64,000 bases of DNA from Ethanoligenens harbinense YUAN-3. Its GTDB lineage: Bacteria; Bacillota; Clostridia; Oscillospirales; Ethanoligenentaceae. Numbering within the stretch: the first letter of the stretch is position 1; each line of letters opens with the position of its first letter. Shown in pieces: positions 16,616 to 26,147 of the stretch. Location: positions 891,501-955,500 of the forward strand of contig NC_014828.1 in assembly GCF_000178115.2 (NCBI RefSeq). The letters are read 5' to 3'. The notes under the pieces were generated by a model. That model was given only the letters and a program-made list of their open reading frames with translations, did not search any database and was not told the DNA's origin. Made by a program: the position numbers and the translations under genes.

Positions 16616-17278
16616 ATGAAACAGTTCGAGTATATCCTGTTCGATCTGGATGGAACGGTTACGGATCCGAAAACGGGGATAACCAAATCGATTGCGTATG
16701 CGCTTGAACATTTTGGCATAACCGTGGAAGATTTGGACGAGGTGACAAAATGCATAGGCCCGCCGCTCAAAGAATCTTTTATGCAATATTATGGATTCAA
16801 CGAACTGGAAGCAGACCGGGCGATTGCAAAGTACAGGGAATATTTTGGAACGACCGGGCTTTATGAAAACGCTGTTTATGCCGGGATGGAGCATCTTCTG
16901 AAAACGCTTGCGGATAGGGACAAGACGCTGATGATTGCGACATCAAAGCCAACGGTCTATGCCGTGAAGATCCTTGAGCATTTCGGTTTGATGCGCTATT
17001 TTCAGTTCATTTCCGGCAGTGAACTCGACGGAACAAGGACAAAAAAGAGCGAGGTGATCGCGCATGCGCTGGAGCAGAATGCAGTCACCGATCTTTCGGG
17101 CGTTGTGATGGTCGGTGACCGCAAGCATGATATTCTCGGGGCAAAAGAGATCGGCATTGCGTCGGTCGGTGTTTTATATGGTTATGGCAGCTTGTCAGAG
17201 CTCCAAAACAGCGGCGCGGATTTTATCGCGGAAGGGGTTGGTGATCTGCACCGGTTCTTTATGGGCGGGCGGCTTTGA
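16616..17278 (+). CDS. HAD-family phosphatase (phosphoglycolate phosphatase / 5'-nucleotidase-like)
   Basis: The 220-residue protein carries all HAD motifs: FDLDGTVTD near the N-terminus, the TSKPT segment, and VMVGDRKHDI, with an alpha-helical cap between. ATG 16616 is chosen for its GGGAAGGGA site; an earlier GTG (16580) lacks one. Co-transcription with xpt suggests dephosphorylation of a nucleotide or sugar phosphate in salvage. The substrate cannot be read from the sequence. Confidence 0.87.
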   Translation: MKQFEYILFDLDGTVTDPKTGITKSIAYALEHFGITVEDLDEVTKCIGPPLKESFMQYYGFNELEADRAIAKYREYFGTTGLYENAVYAGMEHLLKTLADRDKTLMIATSKPTVYAVKILEHFGLMRYFQFISGSELDGTRTKKSEVIAHALEQNAVTDLSGVVMVGDRKHDILGAKEIGIASVGVLYGYGSLSELQNSGADFIAEGVGDLHRFFMGGRL

Positions 17279-17351
17279 AGACGGAAGCGTCGAGTCCCGC
17301 CGGGCGGTTTTGGAGGACAGAGCGGACACAATCGCTGAAGATTTTAAACGA

Positions 17352-17385
17352 GCGCCCATCTGGATGGATGGGCGCATTTGTTTTG
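17352..17385 (+). terminator. Terminator after the xpt-HAD operon
   Basis: A nine-base stem (17352-17360 with 17367-17375) is followed by ATTTGTTTT. Confidence 0.75.
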
Positions 17386-17470
17386 CCTTTTTGTGGAGAA
17401 AGCGGATTTTGTACATGCATGTGCTTGCCGGAAGCCGCATGATGAAATGACAACGTACCGCAGTTCGGAA

Positions 17471-18031
17471 TCAAAATTTGTATGGAGAGGTTGAAACCAA
17501 CAGGATTTCGACCTCTTCGTCCGTATTGTTTTCCCAACGATGCCCGATATAATTGGGATAATATAATGTATCGTATGCGCTCAGCTCATATTTTCGTTTT
17601 CCCTGCAGGTCATACGTTGCGGTTCCCTTTAAAACGAAAACAAACTCCTCACCGCCATGGTGCGCATAGTCGCCGGAATCGGTGTGTGGCGGAACACTTA
17701 TCGTTGCGGCAAACATTTCGTTCTTTCCCTGTATAATCAAACGCTCCACCAGGGACTGTCCGTTGCTTGCATTGCGGATAAAGGTGATTTGGTTGCTTCT
17801 GCGCACAAGCCGTATCCGGTCTTCGTCTTCGTCCAGCAACAGAGAAAAGACCGGGATGTTCAATGCATCACATACCGCTTTCAGTGTCAGGAGATTGGGC
17901 GATGTTTTCCCGTTTTCTATCATGCTGATCGTGCTTGGCGATATCTCACAGGCGCTTGCAATTTCCCGGATTGATTTCCCCATTTTGATGCGTCTGTCCT
18001 TGATGGTCTGCCCAATCAGTGCCAAATCCAT
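17471..18031 (-). CDS. XRE-family regulator with C-terminal cupin
   Basis: The 186-residue protein has an N-terminal HTH_3 domain (about 7-61; IREIASACEISPSTISMIEN) and a C-terminal cupin_2 domain (about 108-180; DYAHHGGEEFVFVLKGTATY). This two-domain class senses small metabolites. It is divergent from adenine deaminase, and their promoters overlap (18070-18121), so it most likely controls ade and itself. The ligand is unknown; a purine is a reasonable guess from context. Confidence 0.88.
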   Translation of the reverse strand: MDLALIGQTIKDRRIKMGKSIREIASACEISPSTISMIENGKTSPNLLTLKAVCDALNIPVFSLLLDEDEDRIRLVRRSNQITFIRNASNGQSLVERLIIQGKNEMFAATISVPPHTDSGDYAHHGGEEFVFVLKGTATYDLQGKRKYELSAYDTLYYPNYIGHRWENNTDEEVEILLVSTSPYKF

Positions 18032-18069
18032 AATAATGCAGCCTTCTTTCTGTATATAACTGTAATTTC

Positions 18070-18099
18070 AGTATAACATAGTCAGGTAATGATTGACAA
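18070..18099 (-). promoter_or_regulatory. Promoter of the XRE-cupin regulator
   Basis: Read leftward: TTGTCA (18094-18099), an 18-bp spacer and TATACT (18070-18075). Its -35 box overlaps the -35 box of the divergent ade promoter by five bases. Confidence 0.7.
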
Positions 18100-18121
18100 A
18101 TCGAACAACGTACAATATAAT
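18093..18121 (+). promoter_or_regulatory. Consensus promoter of adenine deaminase
   Basis: TTGACA (18093-18098), 17 bp and TATAAT (18116-18121) form a full-consensus promoter. It overlaps the leftward regulator promoter back to back. Confidence 0.82.
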
Positions 18122-18138
18122 GAAATCAAGGAATAAAA

Positions 18139-19941
18139 ATGGAAAATATGTCGGATTTGGTGTTTGTCAGAAAGGTGGACGTTATGGACAAGAAGCTGCT
18201 GGATGTTGCGGTCGGTAGGCAAAAAGCGGATTTGGTCATTAAAAACGGACAATTGGTCAATGTGTTCACCAAGGAAATCTATCGGGGCGGAGTCGCCGTG
18301 GCCGGCGAAAAAATAGCGGCAGTGGGCGACATTGATTACACGATCGGCGAAAACACCCGGATCATTGATGCGCAGGGGAACTATATCACACCGGGCTTTA
18401 TTGACGGGCATATTCATCCAGAGAGCAGCAATTTGTCCATTCGGTCCTTTGCGGAAGCGGTGCTTCGGCATGGGACGACGACCATTATGACCGATTTGCA
18501 TGAATTGGGTGTGGTGGGCGGCTTAGAAGCCATCGAGGCGGTGCTCAAAGAAAATACGACTGATCTGAAAATTTATTTTGTTGTTCCCTCCCATGTGCCG
18601 TTTTCACCATTTTTGGAGACGAGCGGCGGGAAGTTTGATTTGCAGATCGTTCAGAAGGCATTGAGCAGGCCGGATGCGGTTGGATTATCCGAATGCGTGG
18701 GACAATACATAACGCGCGGGTTTCCTGGTTTGATGGAATCCATTGAATATGCCAAAGCCCATGGAAAATCGATCCATGGGCATCTCCCGGATATAAAAGG
18801 ACCGGAGCTGAATATGTGTGTGGCGGCAGGTGTGCGCACGGATCACGAGTCGCTTAGCGGGGACGATGCGGTCGAACGTCTCCGGGCGGGCTGCCACCTG
18901 ATGATTCGTGAAGGCTCCGCTGCCAAAAATCTGAAAGATTGCCTGCAGGGCATTTTGAAAAATAAGATGGATACGTCGCGTGTCAGCATAATCACCGATG
19001 ATCTGCATACGATTGATCTGGTGGACAAAGGGCATCTGGATCAAGCGGTGAGAGAGGCTCTGGCGGACGGCGTTGATTTTGCGACCGCGATCCAGATGGT
19101 CACCCTGAACGCGGCAAGGGCGTATGAACTGGACGACCAGCTCGGCGGATTGGCGCCGGGACGATGGGCAGATATCAATATCACGTCTGGTCCGGAGGAT
19201 TTTCAAGTGGAAACGGTTATCAGCAACGGGAAGCTGATCGCCCTGTATGATCAAATGCAAGTCCATTACCCAAAGGCTGTGCATGATTCGCGCCTGCTGC
19301 ACACGGTGACCTTGAAAAACCCCATTACACCAGAAAGTTTTGCAATAAAAGCCCCTGACGGAGCAAACAAGGTAAACGTTCAGGTCATGGATACGCTCCC
19401 CTTTATACCGATTACAGTGGGCAGAGAAGCAGCCTTGGATGTAAAAGACGGCGTCGTCCAGTGCGACGTTGCACAGGATGTCCTGTATATCGCGCAAGTA
19501 GAGCGATATGGAAAAAACGGGAACATCGGCAAAGCGTTTATGGGCGGTTTTCATCTGACCCGCGGGGCAATCGCTTCTTCGGTCGGCCATGATAATCATA
19601 ACATCATCGTCTTGGGCACGAATTTTGAGGATATGGCACTGGCGGTCAACCGGGTTGCCGAGTTGAACGGCGGGCAAGTGGTGGCGGATGGCGGACAAAT
19701 CCGGGCGGAACTTGCATATGAAATATGCGGCCTGCTGAGTGATTTGCCTGCTGATGAGCTGGCAGATAAAAAGAGGGAATTGAATCGGGTGATCCATGAC
19801 ATGGGTTGCCCCATTTCGATTCCCTTTATGTTTTTGTCATTTATTTGTCTGGCCGCTATCCCGTCTTTTGCGGTGACGGATCATGGTTTTATTGATGTTT
19901 TGCAACAAAAGGTTATCGATCCGATCATCAGTTATTCATAA
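18139..19941 (+). CDS. ade: Adenine deaminase
   Basis: This 600-residue amidohydrolase deaminates adenine to hypoxanthine. It has the metal-binding motif GFIDGHIHPESS, SIHGHLPDIKG, DHESLSGDDA and the C-terminal adenine-deaminase domain with SVGHDNHNIIVLG. Length and motifs match the bacterial Ade family. ATG 18139 follows AAGGAA; ATG 18184 also has a good site (GAAAGGTGG) and would remove 15 residues. The full-consensus promoter suggests high expression unless the divergent XRE-cupin protein represses it. Confidence 0.95.
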   Translation: MENMSDLVFVRKVDVMDKKLLDVAVGRQKADLVIKNGQLVNVFTKEIYRGGVAVAGEKIAAVGDIDYTIGENTRIIDAQGNYITPGFIDGHIHPESSNLSIRSFAEAVLRHGTTTIMTDLHELGVVGGLEAIEAVLKENTTDLKIYFVVPSHVPFSPFLETSGGKFDLQIVQKALSRPDAVGLSECVGQYITRGFPGLMESIEYAKAHGKSIHGHLPDIKGPELNMCVAAGVRTDHESLSGDDAVERLRAGCHLMIREGSAAKNLKDCLQGILKNKMDTSRVSIITDDLHTIDLVDKGHLDQAVREALADGVDFATAIQMVTLNAARAYELDDQLGGLAPGRWADINITSGPEDFQVETVISNGKLIALYDQMQVHYPKAVHDSRLLHTVTLKNPITPESFAIKAPDGANKVNVQVMDTLPFIPITVGREAALDVKDGVVQCDVAQDVLYIAQVERYGKNGNIGKAFMGGFHLTRGAIASSVGHDNHNIIVLGTNFEDMALAVNRVAELNGGQVVADGGQIRAELAYEICGLLSDLPADELADKKRELNRVIHDMGCPISIPFMFLSFICLAAIPSFAVTDHGFIDVLQQKVIDPIISYS

Positions 19942-20234
19942 GTACCACGGGACGAAGGATTGTAACGGCACCGCAATCCCCACAGAATGCATGTATGAGT
20001 TGTGCATCTTCCAGATAAGCGACGGTGGCTTTATCGTATGCCGGGCATATGAACGCGGTTTTTCGTTGCTTTTCTGTTTCATAGCGGCCTTTGTGCGGCT
20101 ATTTTAAACAAGTTGATTTTCGCTGTGATGGATTTTTCGAGTTTTGACATTGGAATTCTCCGGTCATTGATGATGGGTTTGTTATAACTTGTAATGGATG
20201 TTCTTCGCATTTGTGTAAGATGGGAGACGTTGGA

Positions 20235-20396
20235 ATGGCCGATTATCGAAAAATGTATTTGACGCTTTTTAATAAAATTACGGATGTGATTGAAGAACTT
20301 GAGGAAGTGCAGCAGATGGCGGAAGAAATGTATATAAATGAGGAAACCGTCCATCTTTCTCCATTGCCAAATCAGAACAATCGAATGAGCAGGTAA
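20235..20396 (+). CDS. Small conserved-looking protein of unknown function
   Basis: The 53-residue protein begins MADYRKMYLTLFNKITDVIE and continues as an amphipathic, acidic helix ending in a short tail. Short proteins with this MADYKxxYxxLF opening occur widely in Clostridia, often near phage or mobile DNA, without known function (recollection, not a search). ATG 20235 has GGGAGA ten bases upstream. The flanks are gene-poor. Confidence 0.6.
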   Translation: MADYRKMYLTLFNKITDVIEELEEVQQMAEEMYINEETVHLSPLPNQNNRMSR

Positions 20397-20927
20397 AACC
20401 GCCTGTGGATGCCGGTTGACAGCCTGGAAGCTTTGCAATCTGCGAATGACGATGGTGTTTGATGCAAGCAATTCGTTGGAAAGCGTTGGGGCAGTTGTTT
20501 TCCAGGATGATGGGCTTATGCTTTGCAATGGTGCCCGTCGGGTGTTCCGGTCTAATTGTTTTCTGGTCAAAAACCCATACGATTCAAAAAGCTGCGATGA
20601 GGGACGTTAAAAAGGACGTTCCTTTTTTGCGCTCATAATCAACGAACCGCTCTTCTCAATATAGTCGCGGGGGGCAGTTGAATCAACAATCCCCGTTTTC
20701 CCATAAATCAAAACCATATAAGGGCCTGTTTCCTGTGGCGGCGCCTTTAAGGGTGTACCGGATGGATCTGTTGCCACGAGCCTCTATTCGGGGGCATTTT
20801 TATGTCTCCTGCCTCTTTCGGTCCGCAAACGAAAAAAAATACATCGCTTAAAAATCCAATATTTTGTTTACTCTAAGCATATTGTTAGATTATTTTTCCA
20901 ATACGTAAACAAATATCTTGCCCCAGT
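20397..20927. other. Gene-poor region with only ORF fragments
   Basis: No full-length gene is visible. On the minus strand, 20607-20777 could encode 56 residues (containing GPYMVLIYGKTGIVDSTAPR) ending at the hairpin near 20609. It looks protein-like, but I cannot assign it, and it may be the tail of a decayed gene. The stretch 20820-20927 is AT-rich. Confidence 0.4.
20609..20628. terminator. Short A/T-flanked hairpin
   Basis: AAAAAGGA, a CGT loop and TCCTTTTT, with a T-run on the right. It could terminate transcripts of the small gene at 20235. Confidence 0.5.
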
Positions 20928-21434
20928 CTATACCAGGCTACGTGATGGATAGGCGATTGTTTCGGTCACCAATCCAGATGTCAAGCCGATTGGTATTGCA
21001 ATCGCCCCCGTTTTTGTTGCCTTATCCGGTTGTGTGTCCATTGAGGACTTGATTTTAATAAGCGCACTGAGACCGGAAAGCACAAGTACGCAGAAGATCG
21101 TTGCCAATTCATTCATGTGATTCGGTATCCGATTTCCGAGAGTTGCACCAATTACATCTAAAATGGCAAGCGATACAAAATAGCCATTCGCACCTGCTGT
21201 TTTTTCCAATTATTGAATTGCGGCGCCACTTAGCGTGATGGTGGAAAGTACAAGCGCTGTCGTTGCGGACGTTTTGCCAACAAGATGGAGCAGACTGTCC
21301 AGCAGACATACATGCAAAGGGATGCCCAAAGCCTCTTTGATTATCCGGACGGCGGGTAACGCTTTCTTGCCCGGCAGGGGAATCAATACGGCTATCCAAA
21401 CAGATGGAAATTTGTCGGAAATGATGAAAGCCAT
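20928..21434 (-). pseudogene. Remnant of a membrane protein, broken by an in-frame stop
   Basis: Read leftward from 21434, one frame gives 74 hydrophobic residues (PSVWIAVLIPLPGKKALPAV and beyond), a stop at 21210-21212, then 93 more in the same frame (GYFVSLAILDVIGATLGNRI, SGLSALIKIKSSMD). Two consecutive hydrophobic stretches in one frame separated by a single stop suggest a decayed transporter. The C-terminal end of the first part vaguely recalls cation symporters, but I cannot name the family. Confidence 0.4.
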
Positions 21435-21535
21435 CCGCTGGTTGATTTAAGAACGGTGCAGTGCAAGTCCGTCAAGATGCGTGTCCACTTCGGTTCGGCA
21501 TATACTGAAAAAGAAATGATACGGGAGGTAGCATC

Positions 21536-22852
21536 ATGGATATGCAATACCCACAGTCAAGGTACCGGGAAATGTGTGAGCAGACACAAGGTGGATTCTC
21601 CGCGTGGGCAACGCTCCCATGCAGCCATAAGAGAGGCAATGGCATGGAAACCATATTGGCCCCGGACTGTTTTCAAAACCCGGCGTGGTTGAAAAGCCAA
21701 GTTTTCAGTATTCTGAATTTTTATTATCCCCGCTGCATGGACGATGCAAATGAAGGCTATTATAACTGTTTTCTGGATGACGGAACCATCTGCGATCCGT
21801 ATAATAAGCATCTCGTCAGCACCACTCGGTTTATCTATGACTTCAGCATCGGATTGATATTGGGCCGGCAACCTGCCTGGTATAAGCGCGGGTTGGAAAG
21901 GGGCATCCACTACCTGCAGCGGTATCATCTCGATCCGGTGAACGGCGGGTATTACTGGATGCTCCGGAACCGGCAGGTGACGGATGCAACCAAATTCGCA
22001 TATGGCCACGCTTTTGTGCTGCTCGCGGCGGCGCGGGCGGCAAGTGCGGGCTTTCTGCAGGCGGAGCGGATCGTTTCCTATACCTACGACGTGCTGGAGG
22101 AGCATTTCTGGGAGCCGCGCTATGGCCTGTACCGGGATCAGATGAGCGCGGACTGGTCGAAAGTATCCCCCTACCGCGGGCAGAACGCAAACATGCATCT
22201 GTGCGAAGCCATGATTGCCGCCTATGAAGCGACTGGTGAATCGAAATATCTTGCTCGCGCCCACACCCTTGCGCAGAATGTGACGGTTGGGCTTGCGTCG
22301 CAGTCGGACGGTTGGATCTGGGAAAATTTCTACCCGGACTGGAGCATTGACTGGACTTATATTGAGCGGGATCCATTCCTTGTGCAGTTCCGCCCAACAG
22401 GGTTCGTGCCGGGTCATCAGATTGAATGGAGCAAGCTTCTGCTGATCCTAGATCGCTATGCGCACGAAAGCTGGATGCGGGAGCGTTCCGATTTTCTTTA
22501 CCGTGCCGGGTTCAGTCGTGGAGCGGATGAGGAGTACGGCGGCATCTTTTACCTGCTTTCCCCTCAGTGGGATGTGATCGATCCCCGCAAAATGCACTGG
22601 GTGCAGGCCGAGGCGATTGGGGCGTCCGCACTGCGGGCCGTCCGTCCGGGCAGCGAGTGCTCTTGGGAAACCTACACGGTGATGTTTTCTTATTGCTGGT
22701 CTCATCTGATCGACACGGTATACGGCGGGTGGTACAATATTTTGAGCCGCGAAGGAGTCCGGTTAAGCGATGTGAAAAGCCCATTGACCAAGACCGACTA
22801 CCACCCCATTTCCAATTGCTACGAAACGTTGCGTGCTCTGGGGGTCGCGTAG
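21536..22852 (+). CDS. AGE-family (N-acylglucosamine 2-epimerase-like) sugar isomerase/epimerase
   Basis: The 438-residue protein has the (alpha/alpha)6-barrel features of the AGE family, which includes mannose isomerases and cellobiose 2-epimerases: TKFAYGHAFVLLAAARA, NANMHLCEAMIAAYE, GFVPGHQIEWSKLLLI and TDYHPISNCYET. ATG 21536 has a strong GGGAGG site. ATG 21644 (METILAPDC) also has one and starts closer to family N-termini. The converging neighbour is a sugar kinase/phosphomannose isomerase fusion, so conversion of a free sugar to a mannose- or fructose-type product is plausible. The substrate is not proven. Confidence 0.85.
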   Translation: MDMQYPQSRYREMCEQTQGGFSAWATLPCSHKRGNGMETILAPDCFQNPAWLKSQVFSILNFYYPRCMDDANEGYYNCFLDDGTICDPYNKHLVSTTRFIYDFSIGLILGRQPAWYKRGLERGIHYLQRYHLDPVNGGYYWMLRNRQVTDATKFAYGHAFVLLAAARAASAGFLQAERIVSYTYDVLEEHFWEPRYGLYRDQMSADWSKVSPYRGQNANMHLCEAMIAAYEATGESKYLARAHTLAQNVTVGLASQSDGWIWENFYPDWSIDWTYIERDPFLVQFRPTGFVPGHQIEWSKLLLILDRYAHESWMRERSDFLYRAGFSRGADEEYGGIFYLLSPQWDVIDPRKMHWVQAEAIGASALRAVRPGSECSWETYTVMFSYCWSHLIDTVYGGWYNILSREGVRLSDVKSPLTKTDYHPISNCYETLRALGVA

Positions 22853-22903
22853 TCTTACCGATCCGCGGGCACGGCTTTTGAATGCCAAAGGTACATACGT
22901 AAG

Positions 22904-22955
22904 AAAAAGCGCAGATGCTAAGCACCGGATCGGTGCTCTGGCATCTGCGCTTTTT
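22904..22955. terminator. Bidirectional terminator after the epimerase gene
   Basis: AAAAAGCGCAGATGC pairs with GCATCTGCGCTTTTT, with an inner AGCACC/GGTGCT stem. A- and T-runs flank it. The stretch 22956-23130 before the converging fusion gene holds no gene. Confidence 0.88.
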
Positions 22956-23130
22956 ATAGTATCAGCATCTGCCTGGAACCATCCCGGCAGGAATATGGTC
23001 TCCGTGTCGTTTCCTTTGCTGTGCGGCGGGGGGAGCTTCGGTTTTTTTCAAAAGCCGTACGCCGACGCCAATGCGCATGGGACGTGTGCAAGCGGCAATA
23101 AGCCGGATGCGGGCGCAGGAATCGCCTGCA

Positions 23131-25029
23131 TTATCTGGTGGTAACAAGCAGTTCCGCATGTCCGGCAATCTTGTATCCGCCCATGTTTGCGGGGAGAAAC
23201 AGGCTGTCGCCCTTTTCAAACGCGGTGGCTTTGCCGTCATACAGCAACGCACCCTGCCCATTCAGGCAAAGCAGAGAGACAAAACTGTCCGCTGTGACGG
23301 TGCCCTCGATGCAGCCCGATACGCGTAAGCGTTTTACCGAAAAATACGGACATGCGGCAAGGGTGGTTTCCTCGCCGTCCGGCAGGGCGACGGGCGGCTC
23401 TGTAGGGCCCACGGGATGAGTGGGCGGCGCCAGATGCGCCACATCCAGCGCTTTCTGCACATGAAGGGTACGCGGTTTCCCGTCCGCCCCCAGTCGATTA
23501 TAGTCAAACATACGGTAGGTCGTGTTGGAGCTCTGCTGGATTTCGGCGGTCAGGATGCCCGCGCCGATGGCGTGCACCGTCCCGCTCTCAATGAAGAAGA
23601 CGTCGCCCTTGTGTACGGGAGCCGCATTGAGCAGTTCGGTCAGCGTACCGTCGGCGATGCGTCGTTCCACTTCATCCCGGGTAACTTCATGCTTGAAGCC
23701 GTAATACAAGAACGCATCCGGTGCGGCGTCCACAATGTACCACATTTCCGTTTTGCCGGGCTCGCCCTCTACCCGTTGTGCATATTCGTCGTTGGGATGC
23801 ACCTGGATGGAGAGCGCACGTGCTGCGTCGATCAGCTTGATGAGTATGGGGAACGTTCCGCCCGCAGCCTTGCTGCCTGCCGCCGTGGGTTCCGCCTTGA
23901 GATATTCGGGCAGTGTTTTACCGGCAAAGGCGCCGTTTTGGATTATAGAGGGGCCGTCCGGATGGGCGCTCAGTTCCCAGCTTTCCGCGAGCGGCGAAAG
24001 GCTGGTTTTTTTGTGAAAATCCGTTTTCAGCCGGTTGCCGCCCCAGAGGTAATCCTTGAAAGCAGGGGAGAGCTTCAGCGGTTCCCGGGAACTGCCGTGC
24101 AGACGCAGGGCCGCTGCGCCCACAATACCTGCCCGGTTGCCCAGCGCGGCTATTTTTACCGGCGTGACGAAGCTATGGTCACCGCCGAAACAATGCTGAC
24201 GCACATAATCGCTCAAACGGTCGGCTAACGGCGCGCCTTCTCCGGAGACACCGCCGCCGATGAGAAGCGTTTCCGGCCGGAAGATGTTGACCATATTCAC
24301 GATGGTCTCGCCCAGATACCGCTCATAGTTTGCCACCACCTCGACGGCGACGGGGTCGCCCGCACGCATGGCGTCATAGACTGTCAGGGCAGAGATCTCT
24401 CCCTTTGCCAGCAGGCTTTCCGGGTGGGTCGCCGCTGCTTCCGTTGCCTGGCGGATAAGTGCGGTGGCCGAAGCGTAAGCTTCGGCGCAACCCTCGCGCC
24501 CGCAGGTGCAATGCGCGCCACCCATTTCCAATGTGGTATGTCCCAGTTCGGCGCCGGCACTTTGAGTGCCCTCGTAGATATTGCCGTCGATGATGATACC
24601 GCCGCCCACGCCGGTTCCCAACGTAATCAGGATAACGTTCCGGCATCCTTTTGCTGCACCGGCCACCACTTCGCCCAATGCGGCGCAGTTGGCGTCATTG
24701 CTGATGCTGCACGGCAGTCCGGTGAGCCGGGTCATCTCCGGGGCAAGCGGTATATGCTCCCAGCGAATGTTGTTGGAGTATACAACCTCGCCGGTGTCGC
24801 TGTCGCAGGTGCCCGGGCTGCCGATACCCACACCCACACAGTCTGTCGCCGCAAGGCCTGCCTGCTGGATCACCGCGTTGACCAGGTCGGCCATATCGGC
24901 CACAATCTCCTGCCATGGCCGCTCGGCGCCGGTGGGAACGCTCTTTTTCTCAAGGATTTCATAGTTTTCGTTGACGATACCTGCGGCGATGTTCGTTCCG
25001 CCCAGGTCGATGCCAACCGCGTAAAGCAT
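23131..25029 (-). CDS. Fused ROK-family sugar kinase and class I mannose-6-phosphate isomerase
   Basis: One 632-residue frame holds two enzymes. Residues 1 to about 312 are a ROK kinase: the DLGGTN phosphate loop near residue 9, the LGTGVGGG motif, and the zinc motif HCTCGREGCAEAYAS. Residues from about 316 on are a short-form ManA: LSPAFKDYLWGGNRL, the zinc-ligand IQVHPNDEYA, HAIGAGILTAEIQQ and a C-terminal cupin. The parts join without a stop or frameshift. If the kinase accepts mannose, the protein would carry mannose through to fructose 6-phosphate; glucokinase or fructokinase activity is also possible. It may supply the fructokinase missing from the sucrose operon. Confidence 0.92.
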   Translation of the reverse strand: MLYAVGIDLGGTNIAAGIVNENYEILEKKSVPTGAERPWQEIVADMADLVNAVIQQAGLAATDCVGVGIGSPGTCDSDTGEVVYSNNIRWEHIPLAPEMTRLTGLPCSISNDANCAALGEVVAGAAKGCRNVILITLGTGVGGGIIIDGNIYEGTQSAGAELGHTTLEMGGAHCTCGREGCAEAYASATALIRQATEAAATHPESLLAKGEISALTVYDAMRAGDPVAVEVVANYERYLGETIVNMVNIFRPETLLIGGGVSGEGAPLADRLSDYVRQHCFGGDHSFVTPVKIAALGNRAGIVGAAALRLHGSSREPLKLSPAFKDYLWGGNRLKTDFHKKTSLSPLAESWELSAHPDGPSIIQNGAFAGKTLPEYLKAEPTAAGSKAAGGTFPILIKLIDAARALSIQVHPNDEYAQRVEGEPGKTEMWYIVDAAPDAFLYYGFKHEVTRDEVERRIADGTLTELLNAAPVHKGDVFFIESGTVHAIGAGILTAEIQQSSNTTYRMFDYNRLGADGKPRTLHVQKALDVAHLAPPTHPVGPTEPPVALPDGEETTLAACPYFSVKRLRVSGCIEGTVTADSFVSLLCLNGQGALLYDGKATAFEKGDSLFLPANMGGYKIAGHAELLVTTR

Positions 25030-25217
25030 AGCTTATTCCCTCTTTTCCAATAATCGACTGTATACTTCCAATTTGTTTTGTTTGGCCGCCGCTGCGGCCG
25101 CAACAATGCTATTGAGTATTACAGAAAGAAACATCGACGATAAATTGACCGTATCCATACGCGCTGTCTGGATAGAGTTCCACACTTGCCGGAGCCAAGG
25201 CCAACCGTGGGCATAAC

Positions 25218-26039
25218 TCAGGAGAGAGCGAACCGCTCGATGGCGTATGCAACCCCGTCCTGATTGTTGCGGAATGTGACAAAATCGGCCGCATCTTTGA
25301 CCATGGGATCGCCATTCTCAACGGAAACGCCGAGACCGGCCCAATCCAGCATTTCCAGATCGTTGCAGTTGTCGCCCATTGCCATCACCTCTTCCCGTTT
25401 GATGGCGAGATGAGTGCAGAGCTGTTCCAGAGCGGCTCCCTTGCTGGTTCCGCTGTTGGTGATCTCAAGGGTGTTCATGCCGGACGTCGTAACCGAAAGT
25501 GCATAAGGTTCCAGTTTTTTTTCGAGTTGCCGCTTCAAACTGCTGTTTTCCATCAGCAGTTCAATTTTTTCAATGCTTGCGCCGGTGCCGCACACAAAAC
25601 GGATCAGGTCATCCACTTTTTCGCGACGCAGAAACAGCGAAAGCAGAGGAAAATACAGTTTGTCTCGAAGAACCGGGGGAGCAGTGCCGCGCTGTGTATA
25701 GGCTTTTCCATCACGGTAAACTTCGGTGAATGTGTTGAATTGGCGCGTAACCGCAAGAATTTCCGTTGCCGTTTCCAAAGGAATCAGGTTGGTGTGGATG
25801 GGTTTCCCTCCATACAGGTCGGTAACACAGGCGCCGTTTGAGGTGATGGCATAGCGTACTCCCGAGATCGTCCGGATGGAGCGGGGAATACCCTGTAAAT
25901 AGCGACCGGTAGCCGGCACAACCCAAATCCCTTGTGCAATCGCCCTCTGAATGGCCCGGCGATTTTTGCGTGAAATGGTGAAGTGGTCGTCTTTCAAAGT
26001 TGTTCCGTCCATGTCCAGGGCGATTAGCTTGATTGGCAT
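25218..26039 (-). CDS. Cof-type HAD phosphatase
   Basis: This 273-residue HAD IIB (Cof) hydrolase has DMDGTTL at the N-terminus, the TSNGA motif, and MAMGDNCNDLEML near the end, with an alpha/beta cap between. It ends the cellobiose-type operon, 108 bases after the GH1 gene. Such enzymes often dephosphorylate sugar phosphates and may relieve sugar-phosphate stress. The substrate is unknown. Confidence 0.88.
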   Translation of the reverse strand: MPIKLIALDMDGTTLKDDHFTISRKNRRAIQRAIAQGIWVVPATGRYLQGIPRSIRTISGVRYAITSNGACVTDLYGGKPIHTNLIPLETATEILAVTRQFNTFTEVYRDGKAYTQRGTAPPVLRDKLYFPLLSLFLRREKVDDLIRFVCGTGASIEKIELLMENSSLKRQLEKKLEPYALSVTTSGMNTLEITNSGTSKGAALEQLCTHLAIKREEVMAMGDNCNDLEMLDWAGLGVSVENGDPMVKDAADFVTFRNNQDGVAYAIERFALS

Positions 26040-26147
26040 CGTATCTCCCGAATCCTTCCTGCCGGCGTTTGCCCGTTTGGGTGGATCATTTGCCGAGTGG
26101 GTTTATTTAAGAAGGTTTACGCAAAAGACGAGTGTGGAAAGGCACGT

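Noticed and set aside
18685-19797. 370-codon open frame on the minus strand
   Set aside because: Antisense to adenine deaminase, no ribosome binding site and no motif.
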